From contig DATKDU010000162.1 of assembly GCA_035512595.1 (NCBI GenBank), positions 1-5,819 on the forward strand: a stretch of 5,819 bases of DNA, given 5' to 3'. This DNA is from DATKDU01 sp035512595. GTDB taxonomy: Bacteria > Planctomycetota > Planctomycetia > Pirellulales > Pirellulaceae. Within the stretch, counting starts at the first letter, position 1; every line of letters starts with the position of its first letter. Positions 1 to 5,638 of the stretch are shown here, piece by piece. Made by a program: the position numbers and the translations under genes. The notes beneath the pieces are model-generated. The model had not been told where the DNA came from. It worked only from the letters and a program-made list of their open reading frames with translations, and did not search any database.

Positions 1-1365
1 AAGTGGCCGCGGCTGGCGGAACTCTGCGAGAGCGAGAACGTCGAGGCGACGGTGATCGGCCGCTATGTGCCGACGGGACAGCTCACGCTGATGTATCACG
101 GCACGGTGGTCGCCGATCTGGCGATGCACTTTCTCCACGAAGGGCGGCCCAAAGTCCGCCGCCAGGCGACCTATCAGCCGCGTCCCGCCGAGCCGCTGGC
201 GGCAAATCCGAAATCCGAAATCCGAAATCCGAAATCGCGCCTCGCGGAAATCACCGACTGCAATGGCACGCTCCTAAAGCTCCTCGCCTCCCCGAACATC
301 GCCAGCAAAGAGTGGGTCATCCGCCAGTACGATCACGAGGTCCAAGGGGGTTCGGTGATCAAGCCGCTGGTCGGCGTGGGAAATGACGGCCCCAGCGACG
401 CGGCAGTCCTGCGGCCGGTCCTTTCCAGCCGCCGCGGCATCGTCATCGCCTGCGGCATGAGCCCCCGCTTTGGCGACTACGACACCTACCACATGGCGGC
501 GAGCAGCATCGACGAGGCAGTCCGCAACTGCGTCGCCGTCGGGGCCGATCCATCGCGGATCGCCATCCTCGACAACTTCTGCTGGGGGTACACCGACCGG
601 CCCGCGACCCTCGGCTCGCTCGTCCGGGCGTCGCTGGCCTGCTACGACGCGGCGACCGCCCTCGGCACGCCGTTCATCAGCGGCAAGGACAGCCTCAACA
701 ACGAGTACAGCTACGTCGCTGGCGGCGTCCGCAAGACGATCCAGATTCCGCCGTCGCTTTTGATCAGCGCCATCGGCCAGGTCCCCGACGTGAGCCGCTG
801 CGTGACAATGGACTTTAAATTGCCAGGGGATTTGATCTATCTCGTTGGTCTGACGCGCGACGAGCTGGGGGGCTCGCATTTGGCGCTGGTCGAGGGGATG
901 ACGGGGGGCCGTGTCCCTACGGTCGATCTGCCCCAGGCCAAAAGCACGTTTGCAGCCCTGCACGCCGGCATTTCGCAGGGGCTGGTGCGAGCTTGCCACG
1001 ACCTGTGCGAAGGTGGGCTGGCGGTCGCACTGGCCGAGATGGCGTTTGCCGGCAACTGCGGCGCTCGCGTGCGGCTGAGCGAGGTCGCCACCGACACCGC
1101 GACCCAGCAGCGGTCGGACAGCTTCGACATCGTGCTCCTGTTCAGCGAATCGAACACCCGCTTTTTGGTCGAAGTGCCGCCGGCCAAGCGAGCCGCTTTC
1201 GAGTCGGCCCTGACGGGCGTGCCGCTGGCTCACATTGGCGAAGTCACCGACACCGGCCGGGTGCAGATTGCGCCGACGCCAGGAAGTGGCAATGGCGAGG
1301 AATGGCTGATCGACTTGCCGATCGGCGAGCTCAAGCAAGCGTGGCAGAGGACGTTGTTGTGGTAA
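1..1365 (+). CDS. purL: Phosphoribosylformylglycinamidine synthase, synthetase subunit PurL (C-terminal 454 residues; 5' end outside window)
   Basis: PurL makes FGAM from FGAR, ATP and ammonia supplied by PurQ (purine biosynthesis step 4, cytoplasm). The frame is already open at base 1, so the N-terminus lies upstream. Numbered from the window edge, the fragment ends one synthetase half (VIGRYVPTG about 19-27, LHEGRP 43-48). A variable linker follows, then the second half: YDHEVQGG 110-117, an AIRS-type N-domain helix (SSIDEAVRNCVAVGADP, about 168-184), SGKDSLNNEY about 227-236, and an AIRS C-domain (CHDLCEGGLAVALAEMAFAG from 332). These are signature PurL segments. The linker carries an 11-residue stretch NPKSEIRNPKS (69-79) encoded by a heptamer DNA repeat, which does not break the frame. 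The TAA stop at 1363-1365 uses the first two bases of a second heptamer array. purQ follows 31 nt later, as expected for the two-subunit (PurL plus PurQ) enzyme. Identification is secure; the full length and any fused PurS part cannot be seen. Confidence 0.96.
   Translation, partial: KWPRLAELCESENVEATVIGRYVPTGQLTLMYHGTVVADLAMHFLHEGRPKVRRQATYQPRPAEPLAANPKSEIRNPKSRLAEITDCNGTLLKLLASPNIASKEWVIRQYDHEVQGGSVIKPLVGVGNDGPSDAAVLRPVLSSRRGIVIACGMSPRFGDYDTYHMAASSIDEAVRNCVAVGADPSRIAILDNFCWGYTDRPATLGSLVRASLACYDAATALGTPFISGKDSLNNEYSYVAGGVRKTIQIPPSLLISAIGQVPDVSRCVTMDFKLPGDLIYLVGLTRDELGGSHLALVEGMTGGRVPTVDLPQAKSTFAALHAGISQGLVRACHDLCEGGLAVALAEMAFAGNCGARVRLSEVATDTATQQRSDSFDIVLLFSESNTRFLVEVPPAKRAAFESALTGVPLAHIGEVTDTGRVQIAPTPGSGNGEEWLIDLPIGELKQAWQRTLLW
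204..237 (+). repeat. Tandem heptamer array (AAATCCG)x4 plus partial copy, inside purL
   Basis: Four exact copies of AAATCCG (204-210, 211-217, 218-224, 225-231) are followed by AAATC/G. Because 7 nt and 3 nt come back into phase every 21 nt, the array reads as a cyclic heptapeptide NPKSEIR. It falls in the interdomain linker of PurL, and the reading frame is intact on both sides. The unit differs by one base (A for C) from the array at 1364-1396. Confidence 0.95.
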
Positions 1366-1396
1366 TCCGCAATCCGCAATCCGCAATCCGCAATCG
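1364..1396 (+). repeat. Tandem heptamer array (AATCCGC)x4 plus AATCG, filling the purL-purQ junction
   Basis: Exact copies of AATCCGC lie at 1364-1370, 1371-1377, 1378-1384 and 1385-1391, then AATCG at 1392-1396. The array supplies the AA of the purL TAA stop and runs to the base before the purQ ATG, so the whole intergenic leader is repeat. No purine-rich ribosome-binding site occurs in it. Confidence 0.95.
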
Positions 1397-2212
1397 ATGA
1401 TCCCTCGCACCCTCATTCTCCGCGCCCCCGGCACCAACTGCGACGCCGAAGCCGCCTTTGCTTTCGAGCGAGCCGGTGGCAAGGCGGACATTGTTCATCT
1501 CAACCGGGCGCTGGAAAACAAAAAGCTGCTGGCCCAATATCAGATCCTCTGCCTCCCCGGCGGCTTTAGTTACGGCGACGACATCTCCGCCGGACGCATC
1601 TTCGGCAATCAAATCCGACACCACCTCTACGACGCCCTCCACGAGTTCAAAGCGGCCGGCAAGCTGATCCTCGGCATTTGCAACGGCTTTCAGATCCTCA
1701 TCAAGTCGGGGGTCCTCCTCCCCGACAAGGCCGACGAGCCGATCGCCACGCTGACGCTCAACGCCAGCGGCAAATTCGAGGACCGCTGGGTGCAGCTCCG
1801 CGTCTCCAGTTCCAAGTGCGTCTTCCTCACCGGCATCGAGTCGCTGTACGTCCCCATCGCCCACGCCGAAGGACGCTTTCTGGCCCGCGATGCCGACACG
1901 CTGCTGGAGCTGGAAAGAAATGGCCAGCTCGTCCTGCGATATGCCGAGCCGATCGATCCGGAAGGCCGCTGCGAACCGTCGCGCCTCGTGCGCCACCGCG
2001 AACCGACCGCGAAGGTGCCGTATCCCTACAACCCCAACGGCGCGCAGCTCGACGTGGCCGGCGTTTGCGACGACACAGGCCGCGTCCTGGGGCTGATGCC
2101 CCACCCTGAGCGTCACATCGACCCGACGAACCATCCCCGTTGGACGCGGCGCGAGGCCGACCGAGGCGAAGGGCTGGCGGTGTTTGAGAATGCGGTGAGG
2201 TTCTTCGGGTGA
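1397..2212 (+). CDS. purQ: Phosphoribosylformylglycinamidine synthase, glutaminase subunit PurQ
   Basis: PurQ is the class I glutamine amidotransferase that hydrolyses glutamine and passes ammonia to PurL. The 271-residue protein opens with the PurQ N-terminal pattern LILRAPGTNCDAE (6-18). It then has the oxyanion-region motif LPGGFSYGDD (about 53-62), the nucleophile elbow LGICNGFQ with Cys95, and the late motif MPHPER with His236 and Glu238, so the Cys-His-Glu triad is complete. It is somewhat longer than the roughly 215-230 residues of small PurQ proteins such as that of Bacillus; the extra length lies in the second half and looks normal. The ATG at 1397 fits the family N-terminus. The bases before it are entirely a heptamer repeat without a Shine-Dalgarno sequence, so translation probably depends on coupling to purL or on initiation without SD pairing. 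Its TGA stop overlaps a possible GTG start of the next gene. Identification is secure. Confidence 0.97.
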   Translation: MIPRTLILRAPGTNCDAEAAFAFERAGGKADIVHLNRALENKKLLAQYQILCLPGGFSYGDDISAGRIFGNQIRHHLYDALHEFKAAGKLILGICNGFQILIKSGVLLPDKADEPIATLTLNASGKFEDRWVQLRVSSSKCVFLTGIESLYVPIAHAEGRFLARDADTLLELERNGQLVLRYAEPIDPEGRCEPSRLVRHREPTAKVPYPYNPNGAQLDVAGVCDDTGRVLGLMPHPERHIDPTNHPRWTRREADRGEGLAVFENAVRFFG

Positions 2213-2222
2213 AATTGCCCGC

Positions 2223-2226
2223 GAGG
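2223..2226 (+). promoter_or_regulatory. Ribosome-binding site deciding the start at 2236
   Basis: GAGG lies 9 nt before ATG 2236. It favours that ATG over the in-frame GTG at 2209, which overlaps the purQ stop (GTGA) and would have its Shine-Dalgarno region inside purQ. A coupled start at 2209 is not excluded; it would add nine residues (MKLPARQLA). Confidence 0.55.
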
Positions 2227-2235
2227 CAACTGGCT

Positions 2236-3036
2236 ATGGAACGGTATCTTCTGCTCATCGCGCTCGTGCTCTATGTGGTGTACCTGAAACTTGCGCCTTG
2301 GCTGTACCGCTTGACGCCAGAAGAGTTGGCGTCCCTCAAGGCGAAACACCAGCAGAAAACGAAAACCGGCGTAATAGGTGGTTTGCTCGGAATGTGTTTT
2401 GTCTTGTCGATCATTGGTGTGTCGTTTGCCGGCGGAATTTATGTCGGCAACGGCATTTACGCTGTTGTGAAGAGCAAGTATTGGCTTGCGGGAAACCCTT
2501 TGTGCTTGGTAGAGCCAACGTCGTATGTCATTCACTTGTCAGTCGGCTGGCTGATCTTCATTGGCGTATCGCTGATATCGCTCTTGGTCGCGAGTTGTCT
2601 TCACGACGACTTTCGCGAATACCTTGAAATCTGTGCGGCGGCAACCGGATACCGAGTAGTGCCGGTACTGCTCTGGACGGTCGTACCATGGCTTCTGTTT
2701 ACTTGTGTTTTCCTCGTTCTGGCGTGCGACAACTTTGCCGCTGTGTTTCCAAACAAGGTCGTGCTCAATGGGTTTTGGACCGTAGGAAGTGTTGCTTACC
2801 GCTATGAAGACGTAGTGGCCGTTGAGGAGAGAAGCATCCGGCGCACGGATAATAATAGGAACGTGCGTAATATCACCGCTTGGGACATCAAGTTCGCGGA
2901 CGGCCGCGTCTGGTCAACTCAATCAAACATCGCGGTCCAGGTCAATCCTCGTCAACGGCAGTCGCACGAGGATTTCGCCCGCATCATCAGCGAGCGTTCT
3001 GGACGAAAAATCGTAAAGGCGGCTGACCGAAGGTAG
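2236..3036 (+). CDS. Hypothetical four-helix membrane protein with cytosolic C-terminal domain
   Basis: I do not recognise this family by name. From ATG 2236 the protein has 266 residues. Hydrophobic segments at about 4-22, 46-66, 97-122 and 141-163 predict four membrane helices. Between helices 1 and 2 is a charged loop (KAKHQQKTKT). The last 100 residues are soluble and mostly beta-like: VVLNGFWTVGSVAYRYEDVVAVE, then NITAWDIKFADGRVW, then a helix (HEDFARIISERSG). A strand, YxDV and DGR/W pattern after membrane helices resembles bacterial PH-like domains of small membrane proteins, but this is only a structural guess. Sampled lines of the gene run at about 47-48% GC, against 67-73% in purL and the protease gene, so it may be recently acquired or under different codon pressure. 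It sits directly behind purQ and may be cotranscribed, but nothing links it to purine synthesis. Confidence 0.8.
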   Translation: MERYLLLIALVLYVVYLKLAPWLYRLTPEELASLKAKHQQKTKTGVIGGLLGMCFVLSIIGVSFAGGIYVGNGIYAVVKSKYWLAGNPLCLVEPTSYVIHLSVGWLIFIGVSLISLLVASCLHDDFREYLEICAAATGYRVVPVLLWTVVPWLLFTCVFLVLACDNFAAVFPNKVVLNGFWTVGSVAYRYEDVVAVEERSIRRTDNNRNVRNITAWDIKFADGRVWSTQSNIAVQVNPRQRQSHEDFARIISERSGRKIVKAADRR

Positions 3037-3123
3037 CGGGAGGCAAAGCGGCCGGCATTGGGGGAACGATTATTGACTCGACGCGGCCAACAAGGTCACG
3101 TCGTCTTGAATTGCAGTATTTCG

Positions 3124-3321
3124 ATGAAAGATGACCCGATAGTCGCCGAAATCCGTGGCATCCGTGAGGCTCACGCGGCACAGTTCCACTACGATTTGGA
3201 CGCCATCTTTCGCGACATCAAGGCGCGGGAGCAGGGCAGCGGCAAGACGTACGTCACATTTCCACCTCGACGAATCAAGGCGAGAGCGCCACCCCCCGTG
3301 CGCAAGCAATCGGGCCAATGA
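3124..3321 (+). CDS. Small hypothetical protein (65 aa), first gene of an overlapping pair
   Basis: The start MKDDPIVAEIRGIREAHAAQ followed by FHYDLDAIFRDIKAREQGSG and a basic end with PPRR matches, from memory, a widespread family of 60-75-residue hypothetical proteins in planctomycetes and cyanobacteria. Their core is a DPI..E...IR..HA..F.YD..AI..D pattern. No function is assigned here. It is probably two helices with a basic, proline-rich tail. The ATG at 3124 is chosen because the family usually begins just before DPI; an in-frame TTG at 3058 would add unconserved residues. No clear Shine-Dalgarno sequence precedes it. The stop overlaps the next ATG by four bases (ATGA), indicating coupled translation. 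The arrangement recalls small toxin-antitoxin or antitoxin-like pairs, but no toxin fold is visible. Confidence 0.7.
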   Translation: MKDDPIVAEIRGIREAHAAQFHYDLDAIFRDIKAREQGSGKTYVTFPPRRIKARAPPPVRKQSGQ

Positions 3322-3560
3322 AAATAACCATGCGGGTTGATGGTCGTCGCATCAAGCGCACGCGGCTCATCCAAGCGGGGGAGTACGTCGTTGCGGTGGA
3401 GGTGGAATTGGTCATCCCCAAGGATGACCCGTCAGAGCCCTGCTACGAGTCGGAAACCGTTCAATTGCTGCGGGAAGTGAAGGAGCACGCTGAAAAAGGT
3501 GACGTCGCCTGGCTCAAACAGCGTGGGAAAGTCTACGAGGCCGTCGATCGGGTGGCGTAG
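3318..3560 (+). CDS. Small hypothetical protein (80 aa), second gene of an overlapping pair
   Basis: The ATG at 3318 overlaps the TGA of the preceding small gene. The 80-residue product has a beta-like first half (RRIKRTRLIQAGEYVVAVEV), then the segment PKDDPSEPCYESETVQLLRE, and a helical end (EHAEKGDVAWLKQRGKVYEAV). The DDPSEPC...E...LL.E.....GD..WL...GKVY pattern is one I recall from short hypothetical proteins in planctomycetes and cyanobacteria; I know of no assigned function. There are no membrane segments, and a single cysteine lies in the conserved SEPC motif. Its ATGA overlap with the first gene implies co-expression and roughly fixed stoichiometry. The gene ends 81 bp before the protease start, so readthrough into the protease is possible. 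Confidence 0.7.
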   Translation: MKITMRVDGRRIKRTRLIQAGEYVVAVEVELVIPKDDPSEPCYESETVQLLREVKEHAEKGDVAWLKQRGKVYEAVDRVA

Positions 3561-3579
3561 CGAAAAGTCTCCGTCCGAC

Positions 3580-3606
3580 TTGACCAATTGCCGCCGCTCG
3601 TAAAAT
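3580..3606 (+). promoter_or_regulatory. Possible sigma70-type promoter before the protease gene
   Basis: TTGACC (3580-3585) and TAAAAT (3601-3606) match -35 and -10 consensus at 5 of 6 bases each, but the 15-bp spacer is shorter than ideal. Transcription would begin near 3613, which would cut off the 5' arm of the outer stem of the leader hairpin at 3606-3646 while keeping the inner stem over the Shine-Dalgarno sequence. Confidence 0.3.
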
Positions 3607-3641
3607 GCATCAGGTACACATCCTTACACAAGGACTTCCTG

Positions 3642-3646
<5 letters not shown>
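3606..3646 (+). promoter_or_regulatory. Nested inverted repeat covering the Shine-Dalgarno sequence and start codon of the protease gene
   Basis: The outer arms TGCATCAGG (3606-3614) and CCTGATGCA (3638-3646) are perfectly complementary over 9 bp, and the second arm contains the ATG (3642-3644). The inner arms TCCTT (3621-3625) and AAGGA (3630-3634) pair across a 4-nt ACAC loop, and AAGGA is the Shine-Dalgarno sequence. In an mRNA covering the whole region both initiation signals would be base-paired, the layout of a translation-blocking leader such as an RNA thermometer. A DNA operator or chance are alternatives. Confidence 0.45.
3630..3634 (+). promoter_or_regulatory. Ribosome-binding site of the protease gene
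   Basis: AAGGA sits 7 nt before ATG 3642 and decides that start over the in-frame TTG at 3588. It is complementary to TCCTT at 3621-3625. Confidence 0.7.
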
Positions 3647-4655
<1,009 letters not shown>

Positions 4656-4660
4656 GCGGC

Positions 4661-4701
4661 TTTTAGATTTGGAGTGCGGCGACTTGTCGCAGCTTTTAGA
4701 T
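4661..4701 (+). repeat. REP element A (+ orientation), just after the protease stop
   Basis: TTTTAGAT feet (4661-4668 and 4694-4701) flank TTGGAGT plus the hairpin GCGGCGAC-TT-GTCGCAGC (4676-4693), with one mismatch in an 8-bp stem. A GGAG tetranucleotide stands one base before the stem, comparable to the GTAG-type tetranucleotide of enterobacterial REPs. A further TTTTAGAT follows at 4703-4710. Confidence 0.85.
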
Positions 4702-4760
4702 CTTTTAGATTCGAGGTTGGAGCCGCCGCGGCTACGTTGCTTCGCAAAGAAGAATCCCAG
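4702..4760. repeat. Spacer of the inverted REP pair, with an imperfect palindrome
   Basis: This 59-bp segment separates REP copies A and B. It contains another TTTTAGAT (4703-4710) and AGCCGCCGCGGCT (4721-4733), a 6-bp stem around one C. I recall similar wording beside such hairpins in other planctomycete genomes, so it is probably part of a mosaic REP unit and not a unique sequence. Confidence 0.5.
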
Positions 4761-4792
4761 AGCGGCGACAAGTCCGCACTCCAGATCTAAAG
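4761..4792 (-). repeat. REP element B (- orientation), overlapping the transposase stop codon
   Basis: Read on the - strand it is CTTTAGAT, CTGGAGT, then GCGGAC-TT-GTCGCCGC. It is the reverse complement of element A with a 2-bp deletion in one stem arm. Its TTTAG foot contributes the TAG stop (4787-4789) of the transposase gene. With element A it makes an inverted pair (BIME-like) in which the two copies can pair with each other over about 30 bases. Confidence 0.85.
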
Positions 4793-5485
4793 GATCGCCA
4801 GCGGTTCGAAATCGTCGGCCACCTTCACGCTGTCGGTCTTGAAGCTGTAAACCGTCTTCACCTGGGCCGGCATTGCGGTCCGTTCGAACCAGGCGGCCGA
4901 GCACCAGCGATATTGATGGGCCACTCGCACGAGGCCGTGCTTGACCGCGTTCTGATGAACGTAGTTCAGCCTGGCCAGATAGGACTTCTCGAAAGTGAGT
5001 TGCTTGTCCCAAAAGTTATGCCAGACCTGGCGGCCGCTGGCTCCGTCCAGCCGATTTAAGTCACGTGCAGTGGCGGCATGCAGATCGGTCAGAAACTCCT
5101 TCAGGCGAGAGGGAGACGCGAGCGTGTGGCCGACGAAGTGATAATGGTTGGAAAAGACAGCCCACGCTTCCAGTTCCCATCCATACTCGCGGGCGAGCGA
5201 TAGCAGTGAATCCTCGAGAAGCGTCAGCCGCTCCGCGCTACGAAACAAGTGCTGACGGCGAAGAGTGCCCGTCGTGACCATGTAGGTGCCGTTTTCATGT
5301 AGCCGATGCAGCGGTGCATGAGGCCAAACGCGGCTTGAAGTCGTCGGCTGGAGTTGCACTGCTTCCACCGGCCGCATCGACTCGGTGCGCAGTATTCGCA
5401 GCGCCTCCGCCGCACGCGGCAAAGCGTCTGCCGGCAGCCGGCAGACCGTTTCCACAAGTTCAATGCGCAAGGAGTTGGCATCCAT
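4787..5485 (-). CDS. rayT: REP-associated tyrosine transposase (RAYT, Y1/HUH family)
   Basis: The intact 232-residue protein belongs to the single-domain Y1 transposases related to IS200/IS605 TnpA, which cut and join single-stranded REP hairpins. The Y1 domain spans about 53-200: an entry strand (LHRLHENGTYMVTTGTL), the HUH metal motif NHYHF with His114 and His116, and the C-terminal helix region YLARLNYVHQNAVKHGLV. Tyr175 is the likely nucleophile, by comparison with Y-[IV]-H-x-N-P-V-K-H-G in YafM-like proteins; the usual Pro is Ala here. About 50 residues precede the domain (SLRIELVETVCRLPADALPRAAEALRIL), a helical extension unlike the compact enterobacterial proteins. The start codon is ATG at 5485-5483, with no clear Shine-Dalgarno sequence. 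REP hairpins of one family lie at both ends, the standard sign of a RAYT with its substrate, and there are no IS-type terminal repeats. It lies 147 bp downstream of purK on the same strand and converges on the protease gene. Confidence 0.92.
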   Translation of the reverse strand: MDANSLRIELVETVCRLPADALPRAAEALRILRTESMRPVEAVQLQPTTSSRVWPHAPLHRLHENGTYMVTTGTLRRQHLFRSAERLTLLEDSLLSLAREYGWELEAWAVFSNHYHFVGHTLASPSRLKEFLTDLHAATARDLNRLDGASGRQVWHNFWDKQLTFEKSYLARLNYVHQNAVKHGLVRVAHQYRWCSAAWFERTAMPAQVKTVYSFKTDSVKVADDFEPLAIL

Positions 5486-5556
5486 GGGATGACTCGGCGG
5501 GACTGGAATTCAGGGACAGGACGCGGTCGAGAACCAGCGGAGATTACTATCCCAAG
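5486..5556. other. Upstream region of the transposase gene, no gene seen
   Basis: These 71 bp separate the transposase start from the REP array. On the - strand I see no good Shine-Dalgarno sequence (GAGTCATCCC precedes the ATG) and no convincing promoter pair. The gene may be transcribed from purK. Confidence 0.5.
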
Positions 5557-5589
5557 GTCCTAAACCTGCCGCAAGTTACAGCGGTCCAA
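5557..5589 (-). repeat. Degenerate REP element D (- orientation)
   Basis: This 33-mer aligns without gaps to element C and matches at 24 of 33 positions. Both ends (TTGGA and TTTAGGAC on the - strand) and the ACTTG centre are kept. In the stem, one G-C pair has become T-A and one C-G has become T-G, while three pairs are lost. The GGAG tetranucleotide is GGAC here. Confidence 0.65.
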
Positions 5590-5597
5590 ATCCAAGA

Positions 5598-5638
5598 GTC
5601 CTAAAGCGGCGACAAGTCGCCGCACTCCAAGTCCTAAA
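5598..5638 (-). repeat. REP element C (- orientation), perfect hairpin, overlapping the purK stop
   Basis: The hairpin GCGGCGAC-AA-GTCGCCGC (5606-5623) has a perfect 8-bp stem. It is framed by GTCCTAAA at 5598-5605 and 5631-5638. On the - strand GGAG precedes the stem, as in element A. The right-hand foot (TTTAG on the - strand) supplies the purK stop codon. It is the best-preserved copy in the window. Confidence 0.88.

Noticed and set aside
204..1396. Heptamer arrays as a CRISPR
   Set aside because: Units are 7 bp with no spacers; they are simple tandem repeats.
274..1491. Long open frame on the - strand (405 codons) across purL
   Set aside because: It is the antisense shadow of high-GC purL. 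Its IADCGL stretch is simply the heptamer array read backwards.
1331..2134. Open frame on the - strand opposite purQ
   Set aside because: Antisense shadow of purQ; no recognisable motifs, and purQ is certain.
3073..3101. Promoter before the small gene pair (TTGACT at 3073-3078)
   Set aside because: No acceptable -10 box at 16-18 bp spacing.
3058..3123. TTG start extending the first small protein by 22 residues
   Set aside because: The added residues look unconserved and the remembered family starts at the ATG before DPI.
3588..3641. TTG start extending the protease by 18 residues
   Set aside because: No Shine-Dalgarno sequence before it, and the added residues do not make a signal peptide; ATG 3642 has AAGGA at ideal spacing.
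5314..5604. Open frame on the + strand opposite the transposase start and REP array
   Set aside because: Antisense of the transposase gene followed by repeat; no family features.
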